Of a stretch of 64,000 bases of DNA, positions 44,603-53,658 are shown one piece after another (position 1 is the stretch's first letter; every line of letters starts with the position of its first letter). Source of the stretch: Sphingopyxis sp. Root154 (GTDB lineage: Bacteria; Pseudomonadota; Alphaproteobacteria; Sphingomonadales; Sphingomonadaceae); assembly GCF_001427105.1 (NCBI RefSeq), contig NZ_LMGI01000002.1, forward strand, positions 1,035,025 to 1,099,024, read 5' to 3'. A model generated the notes under the pieces. It was given only the letters and a program-made list of their open reading frames with translations, was not told the DNA's origin and did not search any database. Made by a program: the position numbers and the translations under genes.

Positions 44603-46786
44603 CTAGGCGGCTTTCCAGTCGCTCGTCGTCGTGAACGAGGGCAGCGCGAGCGCGGAAGTCGATTGGGTCGCAGCCGCGATCAGATAGGGCGAAACGCGGT
44701 GACGCGTGCAGAGCCCGCCATTGCCGTCGCTGACCATCGTCTGTTCGAATTCAACGCCCTGCTGATGCCTCATCGACCGGCGGACGGTCGCGGTGACAAG
44801 CTGCCCCTCACCGAAATCGATCACGAAGCGCGTGCCAACGGGCACATCCAGCAGCCCCTCGATGAAGGCGCCGGTGGCCGACAGGTTGCGGATCACGACG
44901 GCATAACGGTGGTTGTCGTGGATCGCGCCAACCTTGCGGAACAGCGAGAAGCGGTCGTTGCGCTGGCGCGCGGGGCCCGCCGGCTTGATCGTCCACGCCC
45001 CCTCGGCATGGTCGAGCAGTTCGGCCTGCGGCACCGCCTTGCTGTAGACATAGCCCTGGACGTGACTGACGTTCAGCTTGCGGACGAGGTCGAGCTGGTC
45101 GAGCGATTCAATGCCTTCGGCGGTTGTCTCCATTTCGAGCGCCTCGGCAAGGGCGACGATCGCGGCGATGATCGCGCCGTTACGCGACCCCGGGATCGTG
45201 GCATCGCGAACAAAGCTCTGATCGATCTTGATCTTGTCGAACGGGGCGGATTGCAGATAGGCGAGCGACGAATAGCCGGTGCCGAAATCGTCGAGTGCCA
45301 GGCGAACTCCCAACTCCTTCAGCGCCTTGAACATCCGCGCGGTCTCGGCGGTATCGCCCAGAAACACGCTTTCGGTGATTTCCAGTTCGAGCCGGCCCGG
45401 AGCAAGCCCGGTCGACGCGAGCGCCTTCGCGACGATCTTCGGCAGGTCCGCATTCGCGAACTGGATCGGCGAGACGTTGACGGCCACCCGCATGTCGCCC
45501 GGCCAGCGCGCCGCATCTTCGCACGCGGTGCGCAGCACCCACTCGCCAAGTTTCCAGATCAGGCCGGCCTCTTCGGCAATCGGAATGAACACCGCGGGGG
45601 AGATCACGCCGCGTTCGGGGTGGGTCCAGCGGATCAGGGCCTCGACCCCGCTCACCAGGTTCGATTTGGAATTGACGACCGGCTGATAGATCAGCGTCAT
45701 CTCATCTCGCACCAGCGCGTCGCGCAGATCGTCCTCCAGCGCGCGGCGATCCTCGGCCGCGGTGTGGAGGTCGCTCGAATAGAAACTGAACCGCCCGCGG
45801 CCGTTCCCCTTTGCCGCATAGAGCGCAAGGTCGGCGTTGCGGACGAGGTCATCGCTGCTCAGACCATCGAAGGGCGCGATCGCGACGCCGACCGACACGC
45901 CGATGATGCAGCGGCTGCCCTCGACCGAATAGGGTTGCGACAGGCTGGCGATGATGTCGGCGGCCATGTCGCCCAGCTTGCCGCGATCCTCGATGTCGGG
46001 AAGGATGATCTGGAACTCGTCGCCGCCCAGCCGGCTGACCATCTCCCTGTCGCCGACGATCTTGAGCAGCCGTTCGGCGACCTGCTTCAGCAGCGCATCG
46101 CCCGCCGGATGGCCGAGCGTGTCGTTGACCTGCTTGAAGCGGTCGAGGTCGAGCAGCATGATCGCGCACGAACGCTGCTGCTGCGCGAAGGCCGCGAGCG
46201 TCGCGTCGAGCTTTTTCGAAATGGCGAACCGATTGGCGAGCCCGGTCAGCGAGTCATAGAGCGCAAGCCGCGAGGCGTCCTCGGCCGAGCGGCGCTGTGC
46301 GGTCACGTCGGTCCCGCTGCCGCGATAGCCGGTGAACTTGCCGCCGCCGTCAAACTGCGGCCGGCCCGAAATCGCCCACCAGCGATCGTCGCCCTCGAAC
46401 GCGCTGCGCAGCGGCAGTTCGTCGAACTTTGATTGCCTGGTGAGAAGGAAGGGCAAGGTGCGCTGGCGCTCGCCGTGATTGTCGCCGGGCAGGAACAGGT
46501 CGGTAAAAGCGGTGCCGAGCAGCTGGCCGGTCGTTCGCCCCATCAATCGCGCCACCGAATCGGTGATATAGGTCAGCCGGCCCTTGGCGTCGGTCGACCA
46601 GAACCAGCCCTGGCCGCTCTCCTCGTAATTCTGGAGCAGCAGCAGCGCTTCATGGGTGTGCAAGTTCGCCGCGGTATCGCGCTGCTTGCCGATACGCGAG
46701 CCGATCAAGCCGAAAAAGCCGCGCTGGCCCTCATCGACTTGGTCATCCCCCCGGTCGCTGGAATCCATCCGCGATGGCCCGTCCAT
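44603..46786 (-). CDS. PAS-GGDEF-EAL-PilZ cyclic-di-GMP enzyme
   Basis: 727 aa cytoplasmic. PAS sensor at about 45-165 (GQGWFWSTDAKGRLTYITDSVARLMGR). GGDEF domain with an intact RLGGDEF motif (GGDEF at 254-258) but no recognisable RxxD inhibitory site. EAL domain starting at VEALIRW (EAL 382-384) with LDDFGTGYSSLAYL and QGYVYSKAV. A C-terminal PilZ-like domain (about 615-715) with NLSATGAFIEG but irregular Arg spacing. It could both make and degrade c-di-GMP. It lies divergently next to the first PilZ-HTH gene. The ATG at 46786 is preferred to a TTG one codon upstream. Confidence 0.93.
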   Translation of the reverse strand: MDGPSRMDSSDRGDDQVDEGQRGFFGLIGSRIGKQRDTAANLHTHEALLLLQNYEESGQGWFWSTDAKGRLTYITDSVARLMGRTTGQLLGTAFTDLFLPGDNHGERQRTLPFLLTRQSKFDELPLRSAFEGDDRWWAISGRPQFDGGGKFTGYRGSGTDVTAQRRSAEDASRLALYDSLTGLANRFAISKKLDATLAAFAQQQRSCAIMLLDLDRFKQVNDTLGHPAGDALLKQVAERLLKIVGDREMVSRLGGDEFQIILPDIEDRGKLGDMAADIIASLSQPYSVEGSRCIIGVSVGVAIAPFDGLSSDDLVRNADLALYAAKGNGRGRFSFYSSDLHTAAEDRRALEDDLRDALVRDEMTLIYQPVVNSKSNLVSGVEALIRWTHPERGVISPAVFIPIAEEAGLIWKLGEWVLRTACEDAARWPGDMRVAVNVSPIQFANADLPKIVAKALASTGLAPGRLELEITESVFLGDTAETARMFKALKELGVRLALDDFGTGYSSLAYLQSAPFDKIKIDQSFVRDATIPGSRNGAIIAAIVALAEALEMETTAEGIESLDQLDLVRKLNVSHVQGYVYSKAVPQAELLDHAEGAWTIKPAGPARQRNDRFSLFRKVGAIHDNHRYAVVIRNLSATGAFIEGLLDVPVGTRFVIDFGEGQLVTATVRRSMRHQQGVEFEQTMVSDGNGGLCTRHRVSPYLIAAATQSTSALALPSFTTTSDWKAA

Positions 46787-46996
46787 CAAACAAACTCTTC
46801 ACCTGATCCCCACACGCCCGCTGCTATGCCGACAAGGAATTGCGATAGTGTAAATATCTAAGGGTTTTCCGGAAACCGTGCCATTCGAGGATGTTGCCGG
46901 CATCGCTTGCCCGCGGCCCGGGGCCGTCCCCGTGACTTTCGGGCGCCCTGCCCTATTAACCTTTCGGCGAAGCCAAATGTTAATATCGGGCTCGCG

Positions 46997-47671
46997 ATGG
47001 ATGCGCTCATGGCGATGACTGTGTATCTCGACAACACGCTGCGATCGGCCGGAAATGGCCGTGCGTCGCGCCGGCAATTGCGCCTTCCGCTCCACGGGTC
47101 GAAGGCGGCGGGCGCCGAAATCGAGGCGCTGGTCCACAATATTTCCGCCACGGGCATGCTCGTCGAAAGCACGGTGCCGCTCGAGGTCGGCGAGATGGTC
47201 GAGGTCAATCTGCCGCACAGCGGAAAAACCGCCGCCCGCGTGATCTGGACCAGCGAGGGCATCGCCGGATGCCAGTTCGAAATGCCGATCTCGCCCGCAA
47301 CGCTCAGCGCCGCACAGCTGCGAAGCGTGGTGGGCCCGGATGCGCCCGCGCCCGACCACCGGCCCGCCGCCGCGGAAAGCTTCGGCGTCCGCCTGCAGCG
47401 GCTGCGAACGGCAAGGGAACTGACTCAGGGACAGCTCGCCATCCATTTGGGGGTCAGCGAACCGTCGATTTCCGCATGGGAACTCGACAAGGCGCGGCCC
47501 AAAGCCGGCCGCATGGAAGCCTTGTCGCTCGCGCTCGGCGTCGAAATCGCCGAACTCCTCGGCATTGACGAGGCCGAAAATCTGAACGAGCTGGTCGCGA
47601 AAGCCAAGGCGCAAATCGCCAAGGCGGCCGGCGTCAGCCCCGAGAACATCAAGTTCACGATCGAGATGTGA
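46997..47671 (+). CDS. PilZ-XRE fusion protein 1 (candidate c-di-GMP-responsive regulator)
   Basis: 224 aa. The N-terminal PilZ domain has both c-di-GMP motifs: R25-RQL-R29 and N48-I-S50-AT-G53. After a Pro/Ala linker (about 112-127), an XRE-type helix-turn-helix spans about 130-190 (LRTARELTQGQLAIHLGVSEPSISAWE). A conserved tail AAGVSPENIKFTIEM follows. The paralogue at 54697 has identical architecture, including the tail. The box CCCTATTAACC sits exactly 46 nt before the ATG. It points towards the pilus cluster, which it converges on. Role in pilus control is inferred from position and domains. Confidence 0.85.
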   Translation: MDALMAMTVYLDNTLRSAGNGRASRRQLRLPLHGSKAAGAEIEALVHNISATGMLVESTVPLEVGEMVEVNLPHSGKTAARVIWTSEGIAGCQFEMPISPATLSAAQLRSVVGPDAPAPDHRPAAAESFGVRLQRLRTARELTQGQLAIHLGVSEPSISAWELDKARPKAGRMEALSLALGVEIAELLGIDEAENLNELVAKAKAQIAKAAGVSPENIKFTIEM

Positions 47672-47685
47672 CCCGCAGGTCGCGC

Positions 47686-47724
47686 AACACAAAACCCTCC
47701 GACGTCGCCGGAGGGTTTTGTGTT
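47686..47724. terminator. Bidirectional terminator between PilZ-XRE 1 and the pilus operon
   Basis: Perfect 16-bp stem AACACAAAACCCTCCG / CGGAGGGTTTTGTGTT with a 7-nt loop. Both strands finish in T-rich sequence (TTTTGTGTTT), so it can end transcripts coming from either side. Confidence 0.9.
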
Positions 47725-47743
47725 TGGCCGTAACTGGCTGACG

Positions 47744-48157
47744 TCAGGTGGGAATGATCGTCAGTTCGAAACGATCGGTATCGAAGCCCTGCTCACCGGG
47801 CACTGCCGCGATGGGTCGTTCCCGGACCCGCGGGCCGGTCGCGCGGCTGAGAACCGCACGGCCCGAGCCGTTGAGGACGATCTCGTCATTTCCGGCGATG
47901 ATCCGGGCGCCTTCCAGCGAACCCGGCGCATAGTTGATCACAAGATCATAGCCCGTCGGCGCATTGCAATATTCGCGGAAGCTGCCCAGCGACACGGCAT
48001 TGCCGCTGATCGCGCCGAATCCCGTCGCCTGATGCTGCACCGTGCAATGAACGGGAACCGTCAGGCTGAGGTTGAAGCCGAACGTGGCCGCCGTGGCGGT
48101 CGTCGGTGCCGCAGCGAGTACGAAGCTCGCAACGCCGAGCGAGAATTTCTGAATCAT
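47744..48157 (-). CDS. Fimbrial-type secreted subunit (distal gene of the pilus operon)
   Basis: 137 aa with a signal peptide (MIQKFSLGVASFVLAAAPTTATAA). The mature part FGFNLSLTVPVHCTVQHQATGFG and FREYCNAPTGYDLVINYAPGSLEGARI suggests a short immunoglobulin-like pilin fold with a single disulfide (Cys38/Cys64). Last gene of the operon, 110 nt after the putative tip gene; it ends beside the bidirectional terminator. Function inferred from context. Confidence 0.65.
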   Translation of the reverse strand: MIQKFSLGVASFVLAAAPTTATAATFGFNLSLTVPVHCTVQHQATGFGAISGNAVSLGSFREYCNAPTGYDLVINYAPGSLEGARIIAGNDEIVLNGSGRAVLSRATGPRVRERPIAAVPGEQGFDTDRFELTIIPT

Positions 48158-48267
48158 CCGCCAAACCTTTCCGCCTGTAGGCCGAAGCTGTTGGATGATT
48201 GTTTAGGCTCGCAAATCTAACATTCAGTTAAAGCGCGCCGCCGGAAGGCGCGACCGCAGCGGATGAG

Positions 48268-49185
48268 TCAGCGTGCGGTCACCGCAATCGAGATCACGTC
48301 GCTGTAAACGCCCGCGCGGCGATCGGACGTGTTGCCGATCAGGAATTGGATGGGCAGCGCGTCGCGGCGGAGGTTGCCGTTCGTCGAACCCGATATGGTG
48401 CGCATGCCCGTGAGATTGACCGAATTTCCGCCGATCGCGAGGCTGTAAGGCACATACCATTCGCTCGAACCGAGGCGCAAGCGGCCCGAATTGACCGACG
48501 TGACGCTGAGGTCATAGGAGCCCGTGCTGGCAACGCGAAGCTGAAGCGGCACCGGCGCGACGCCGGGGCGCAACTCGCCGAGATCGACGACCGCATGCCC
48601 GTCACTCATCGTGTAGGCACCCGCGAGGCCGATCCGCGCCGAAGGCAGGACATCGATGCCAAGGACGATGCGCGTGCCGCCGAGCGAGCGGAAATTGCCG
48701 TCCTGCGCTTCCAGCGTCACGTCCTGGGTAAAGGTGCCCGACTCCTTCACATCGTCGGGATCGGCAACCAGCTTGAAGAGCAAGGTCCGCGATGCATTGG
48801 CGCCGAGGGTCAGCATCCGCTGCGACGGGCTGCGCTGCGTCCGCCCGACGCGCGGGGTCACGTCCTGCGTATCGGTCAGGTTGAGCAGGGCATAGCCGAT
48901 CGGCTTGCCCGTGCCCTTCGACAGGCCAAAGGGCGGCTGGCTCAGTTCGAACGTCGGGGTGAAGCGGCATTCCGCGGTGCCTTCGTTGACGAAGGTGACC
49001 CCGAACGTGCCTTCGGGAATCGCGCTGTCGAACGGATCATAGCCCTGGATCAGCCAGCTTGTCGGCGTCGCGTTGGCGCGGATGAGGCAATCGGCGCCGC
49101 GGATGTTGGCGCCCGGCGCCGGCGCCTGCGCGTGAAGCGGCACAGCGAGGAATGCGGCGGCGAGGAACAGGGTATGGCGCAGCAT
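48268..49185 (-). CDS. Putative tip adhesin/minor pilin of the chaperone-usher system
   Basis: 305 aa with a signal peptide (LFLAAAFLAVPLHAQ). Beta-rich, with two Cys in the N-terminal part (GADCLIR and ECRFTP). The C-terminal half (GLAGAYTMSDGHAVVDLGELRPG, then YDLSVTSVNSGRLRLGSS) is pilin-like. The larger size and the position directly after the usher (8-nt gap) fit a tip subunit. No adhesin family recognised, and ligand unknown. Confidence 0.65.
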   Translation of the reverse strand: MLRHTLFLAAAFLAVPLHAQAPAPGANIRGADCLIRANATPTSWLIQGYDPFDSAIPEGTFGVTFVNEGTAECRFTPTFELSQPPFGLSKGTGKPIGYALLNLTDTQDVTPRVGRTQRSPSQRMLTLGANASRTLLFKLVADPDDVKESGTFTQDVTLEAQDGNFRSLGGTRIVLGIDVLPSARIGLAGAYTMSDGHAVVDLGELRPGVAPVPLQLRVASTGSYDLSVTSVNSGRLRLGSSEWYVPYSLAIGGNSVNLTGMRTISGSTNGNLRRDALPIQFLIGNTSDRRAGVYSDVISIAVTAR

Positions 49186-49193
49186 AATGCCTC

Positions 49194-51821
49194 CTAATTT
49201 TTCGTACCGGGGCGAACGGTGCCAAGGTTCAATAGACCATCGGTGTCCGCGGGTACTGTGAATTCGAAACTCCGGTCGATCGTGCCATTCGGGCCATAGG
49301 TTTCCACCAGATAGCGGCGGCCCGGCAGCAGGTTGGTGATCGCGAAGCGTCCGACCGAATTGGTGAAGAACGGTATCGGCTTGGGGCTTTCGGCGTCCTT
49401 GACGTCGAGCAGCGTCACGCGACCGCCGATCAGCGACACGGGCTTTTCGGGCGCGAGGATCAACGTGCCCATCACGCTGGCGAACGCATCGGTACCGATG
49501 CGCGCCGCATAGCCGCTCTTGTAGGGCGGATGGACGCGGAACACGCCGGGGCCGGTGTCGTAGCCCGTCGGCGGATTCTCGACGTCATATTGCACCGACT
49601 GAGTGGCATAGGAGCCGAGGAAATTGTTGACCGCTGCCCCCAGCGCACCGCTCTTGCTGATATAATTATTCTCGGCGAGCGACTGCCCGGCGACGACGCT
49701 GCGCTTGCCGAGATTCTTGTGCGGCGACAGCAGCATGAAGCTGTCGTTGATGCGCCGCCCGATGCCGAAGCTGCCGTCGGCGAAGGCCAGACTGGTGCCG
49801 ACGCGGACCGTCGTCGCATTGAGCTCTGCCACATCGGACAGGCTGGGCCCGAACGTCGCGTGGCTAATCGATGCATCGAAGCGGTTGGCCGAATAGGTCG
49901 CATAACCGAGTGCGCGCGCGCTGTTGTCGTCGCGGGTGACGACGCCGCCGAAACCGAGGCTGTTGAGCTGGTTGAGGCCGCTCTGGTTGTAGGAAAGCTC
50001 GCCCAGATTGTCGCGGCTTTCATAACGCGCCTCGGCGCGGCGGCGATAATCGGGCTGGAAGACCAGGCCGACGTTGAAGCTGACCCCGCTGCCGCGCGAA
50101 AAGGCCGACGGAAATTTGGCGTAGTCGACCCCGGCGCGGATCGTCCAGCGCCGGTCGACACGGTAAAAGCTGGTAACCCCGGCGCGATAACTGTCGCCGA
50201 GCGCACCGCGGCCCTTGAGGTAGGACGCCGAGGCCGTCGCGGTCAGGCGCATAGTGAATTGCCGCGAATACTGCCCCGTAACCGTTGCCGACGTCGTGTT
50301 GACCCCATCGACATTGCCGAGCGTTGCAAATTTGGGCGACAGATAGTCGGCGCGCAGCGTGAAACTGTCCGACAGCCCTTCGCGGTCGATGAAATGTTCA
50401 TAGCTGACGCCGCCGGCGAAACCCTCGCCCGCGGTTTTCGAATGGCTGCCGCCGGCATCGAGCAGCAGACGGCCGCCGTTGGGGAGGACGAACTGGGTCT
50501 GTCCGGTCAGCAGCTGGACATCCTTGCTGGCCTGGAAGCCGACACCGATCGCGGGGCGATTGAAAAACGCCTTGCGAAAGAAACCGGTGAAGGCGACCGG
50601 ACCGCGATAATCGGGCGCGCCGCCGAAGGTGCGGCTGGTCGGGCCGAAAAAGGCGCCATATTCATAATCGCCAGGATCGAGGTCGATCGGGTCGAGATAT
50701 TGCTGATAGGAAAGATTCTGGACCGCGCCGCTGTTGTCGGTGACCTGAATATCGACATCGTTGCTGCCCGCAATCAGCGGCAGCGAGCTGAAGTCGTAGC
50801 GGCCCGGCTGGAGGCGGACCTCGCGATAAAGCGACCCGTTGCGCAGGAAACGAACGGTCGATTCGCGTTGCAGGACCAGCTGGCGATTCGACTGGAGGAT
50901 CGCCGAGCGAAAGCTGTTGAACCGCCGCCGCTGGCGCAGCACGCCGACGCCGCCCATTTCGACGAAGGATTGCTGGCCGCGGATTTCGGGGTCGAGATCG
51001 CCGAGGAACCAGCGTCGGTAAACCTCCGGCTCGTCATAAACGAGGCGCGCATAGTTGCGCGTGAATTTATACGAATCCCCGGCCAGTCCGAATTGCTGCC
51101 CGACCTGTGCGTCGCCTTCGAACACGAATTTGCCGAGCCGCACCGCACCGTCGAAGTTAATCGTTGGCGGATCGGCCTGATTGCCCTCCCAGATATAACT
51201 TTGAATCGCGCTGAGGTTCAAAAAAGCCGAAAACCCCGCGGGCTGCATCGTCACATCGTTGGCGTCTTCGCGCGGCGGCGCGAAAATATCCTTGATCGCC
51301 CGCTGTTCGGCGGACACCTCGACGACGACGACCGCCAGGGTGCTGGGGTCGTAGGTGAGTTGAACGCCCGTCTTTTCGAGGTCGTCCGAACCGAAATTGG
51401 GTAGCGACGCCAGACGCGACGCCAGCCCGGCATGCGCTTCCTCGTTCAGTACCGGCTGCATCAGCCGCACGAAGGTCGCCGATTCGAGCAGGAAGCGGTC
51501 GTCCGCGGTCAGCATCATCGGAATATCGCCGAGGCTGCTGCTCTGGAAGGTCAGCGGCACCGTCATTTCGATGTCGCGGTCGTACGGGTTGATATCCGGG
51601 CGGCCATGCGCCCCGATCGGAAGCTGCGGCATGACCGGCGTCGGCGTCGGGATCGGCGGGATCTGCGTCCCCGGCAGCGGAATGACTGTCGGGGCGCCCG
51701 GATCCTGAACGGTCGGCGAAGGCCGCGGGTTTTGCGGCAGCGGAATCGATACCTGCGCCGCCGCTGTGCTCGCACACAGCGCCGACAGCGCCACCGTACT
51801 CAGAGCGAACCCGATCCTCAC
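49194..51821 (-). CDS. Fimbrial outer membrane usher
   Basis: 875 aa. GTG start overlaps the chaperone stop by 4 nt (GTGA). Signal peptide ends at STAAAQ. The Pro-rich stretch PLPQNPRPSPTVQDPGAPTVIPLPGTQ precedes the N-terminal domain. A long beta-barrel region follows with RGQQSFVEMGGVGVLRQRRRFNSF and LYREVRLQPGRYDFSSLPLIAGSNDVDIQVTDNSGAVQNL, the diagnostic usher signature. The C-terminus ends PADTDGLLNLGTVRPG. Translocates pilus subunits through the outer membrane. The subtype is probably not the classical E. coli type 1. Confidence 0.9.
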   Translation of the reverse strand: MRIGFALSTVALSALCASTAAAQVSIPLPQNPRPSPTVQDPGAPTVIPLPGTQIPPIPTPTPVMPQLPIGAHGRPDINPYDRDIEMTVPLTFQSSSLGDIPMMLTADDRFLLESATFVRLMQPVLNEEAHAGLASRLASLPNFGSDDLEKTGVQLTYDPSTLAVVVVEVSAEQRAIKDIFAPPREDANDVTMQPAGFSAFLNLSAIQSYIWEGNQADPPTINFDGAVRLGKFVFEGDAQVGQQFGLAGDSYKFTRNYARLVYDEPEVYRRWFLGDLDPEIRGQQSFVEMGGVGVLRQRRRFNSFRSAILQSNRQLVLQRESTVRFLRNGSLYREVRLQPGRYDFSSLPLIAGSNDVDIQVTDNSGAVQNLSYQQYLDPIDLDPGDYEYGAFFGPTSRTFGGAPDYRGPVAFTGFFRKAFFNRPAIGVGFQASKDVQLLTGQTQFVLPNGGRLLLDAGGSHSKTAGEGFAGGVSYEHFIDREGLSDSFTLRADYLSPKFATLGNVDGVNTTSATVTGQYSRQFTMRLTATASASYLKGRGALGDSYRAGVTSFYRVDRRWTIRAGVDYAKFPSAFSRGSGVSFNVGLVFQPDYRRRAEARYESRDNLGELSYNQSGLNQLNSLGFGGVVTRDDNSARALGYATYSANRFDASISHATFGPSLSDVAELNATTVRVGTSLAFADGSFGIGRRINDSFMLLSPHKNLGKRSVVAGQSLAENNYISKSGALGAAVNNFLGSYATQSVQYDVENPPTGYDTGPGVFRVHPPYKSGYAARIGTDAFASVMGTLILAPEKPVSLIGGRVTLLDVKDAESPKPIPFFTNSVGRFAITNLLPGRRYLVETYGPNGTIDRSFEFTVPADTDGLLNLGTVRPGTKN

Positions 51822-52621
51822 TGCTTGAACGACAGCTTGATCGGTCCGGGGCCAAAGCCGGGAACGGGCACGCGGAAAACGCGCTCGCCCTGGGCGGGCA
51901 CATATCCGGTGCCGACGGCGCGATTGAGTTCTTCGGGTGAAATATCGACGCGCAGCCATTTGCCGTCGGTGCCGGTGCCCTCCAGCTGCCAGCCGAAGTT
52001 CGACATCATGGCGTGGCGGCGGCCGTCGTTGCGCAGGGTGATTTCGACCCCGTCCTGCATCGGCGGCAATTCTTTCGATCCCGGCAAAGCGGGGGGTTGA
52101 TACATGACCTGCTTGACCGTCGTCGCCTTGACGTCGGGCTTCGCGCCGGGAGGCGCCACCACGACCAGCGCGCGCATATTGTAAAGCACCTGGACCTGCG
52201 CGCCGAGCGCGTCGGCGGAGCCGGGCTCAAAGGCGACGGGCAATTGCTCGACCGAGACATAATAGGCTTGCGATGCCGCCAACTCGCCGCCGCCCACCCA
52301 TTGCAGACGAACGACCTGCCGTCCGCTGGCGGGCAAAACGCCCTGTGGCGGGAAAATCAGGAAATCCTGGTCGGCGGGGGTTTCGACGATATTCCCCTCC
52401 TTGTCGATCTCCATCCGGAAAACGCGGGTCTGGAACGCCAGATTGCCGGGATTGATATTCTGGACCTCGATTCGCGCCACCGCATTGGTGCCGCGCGATT
52501 CCATTTCGACGACCATCGGCGAGACGCGCATCGCCAGCGCGGGGCTGACCAGTAGCACGAGAGCGGCGAGCGCAGCCAAGAGCGCGCGCGCATGACGCTT
52601 CACCGTCGCAAAAGCTGTCAT
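51818..52621 (-). CDS. Periplasmic pilus chaperone
   Basis: 267 aa from the ATG at 52621 (GGGGGA 9 nt upstream). Signal peptide ends PALAM. Two immunoglobulin-like domains: first RVSPMVVEMESRGTNAVARIEVQNINPGNLAFQTRVF, then SQAYYVSVEQLPV, typical of FGS/FGL-like chaperones donating a strand to pilins. Followed immediately by the usher. It is 99 nt after the major pilin gene. Confidence 0.88.
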   Translation of the reverse strand: MTAFATVKRHARALLAALAALVLLVSPALAMRVSPMVVEMESRGTNAVARIEVQNINPGNLAFQTRVFRMEIDKEGNIVETPADQDFLIFPPQGVLPASGRQVVRLQWVGGGELAASQAYYVSVEQLPVAFEPGSADALGAQVQVLYNMRALVVVAPPGAKPDVKATTVKQVMYQPPALPGSKELPPMQDGVEITLRNDGRRHAMMSNFGWQLEGTGTDGKWLRVDISPEELNRAVGTGYVPAQGERVFRVPVPGFGPGPIKLSFKQ

Positions 52622-52720
52622 ATTCCCCATCCCCCTGCCGTCACGCGGCATATTCCATCAAATCATAAAGAAAGGGGAAAGATCGCTCTTTCCCCTCTCC
52701 CTATTCGTTACCGCGCGGGA

Positions 52721-53515
52721 TTAGAGAGCGCGCAGCGTCAGCGTGGTCTTGCCGGTGTACGAACCAGCGACCAGACCCTTGTTGGTGACGGCCGGAGCAA
52801 CGATGTCGATGTCCATGCGCGAACGCCATGCACCCTGCTGCTTCAGGCCGGCGTTGCCGTTCGTCGGGACGACGAGCGACTGAGCCGAACCGGTGGTCTG
52901 CGCGTTCAGCGCAACGCCGGTCCACGAAGCGGTCACCGAGTAAGGGATGTTCGCCTGGAACTCGTCGGTGTCATAGCCACCCGGGTTCGCATTCACGAGA
53001 CCGCGGATATCGTCCTTGCTGATTTCGACCGAGTTGTTGGTGTTGCAACCCGCGGTCAGCGTGTCGATGTTGGCTTCGGCCGGGCCGACCATTTCGAACG
53101 CCGAGTTGACGTTCTCGTTGTTGCCGGTGCGAACGCCGATCACGCCGAAGTCGATGTTGCGGGCGTTCGAGGTGTTGCCAGCGTAGAACGAGCAGTCGCG
53201 GTTCACGGTGCCGGTCAACGAGAATTCGACGTTGACGGTCGGCGTCGCGGTTTCGCTGTCGCTCGGAGCGTCAGCCACTGCACGGTAGCGCGTGCCAACT
53301 TCAAGCGCGACGCCGAGCTCGCCAAGAAGCTGACCAGCATTGATGCCGAAAAGGCCCGGCTGCGGGTTGGTGATCTGGTAATCCACCGGAACGCTGCCGA
53401 CCAACGGAATGGAAACCGAACCGGTGCCAGCATAGTGACGCTGGTTGGTCTGCGCCATGGCCGGGGTCGCGATGAGTGCGATGGCGGCGACGGTGCCGCT
53501 AAGGATCTTCTTCAT
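52721..53515 (-). CDS. Major pilin-like subunit
   Basis: 264 aa with a signal peptide (MKKILSGTVAAIALIATPAMAQ). The mature beta-rich protein has a Cys pair (NRDCSFYAG and TAGCNTNN) and a conserved C-terminal strand (GSYTGKTTLTLRAL) usable for donor-strand exchange. It is unusually Asn/Thr/Gly-rich and Lys-poor relative to neighbours, as expected for an extracellular fibre. The 143-nt gap upstream holds several hairpins and may carry a separate promoter or processing site. Function from context and composition. Confidence 0.75.
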   Translation of the reverse strand: MKKILSGTVAAIALIATPAMAQTNQRHYAGTGSVSIPLVGSVPVDYQITNPQPGLFGINAGQLLGELGVALEVGTRYRAVADAPSDSETATPTVNVEFSLTGTVNRDCSFYAGNTSNARNIDFGVIGVRTGNNENVNSAFEMVGPAEANIDTLTAGCNTNNSVEISKDDIRGLVNANPGGYDTDEFQANIPYSVTASWTGVALNAQTTGSAQSLVVPTNGNAGLKQQGAWRSRMDIDIVAPAVTNKGLVAGSYTGKTTLTLRAL

Positions 53516-53658
53516 AATCTTCTTCCCTCTATTATTACGCCCTGCCCAAAAGCCGGGCGACGGCGTGATTTTTGCACCGTCTGGTCGGAGAACCGGGAGG
53601 GCATCGGTGCCTACCCTTCCGGCTTAATTCCGCCCGCGACCTGGCCGCAGGCGAATTT

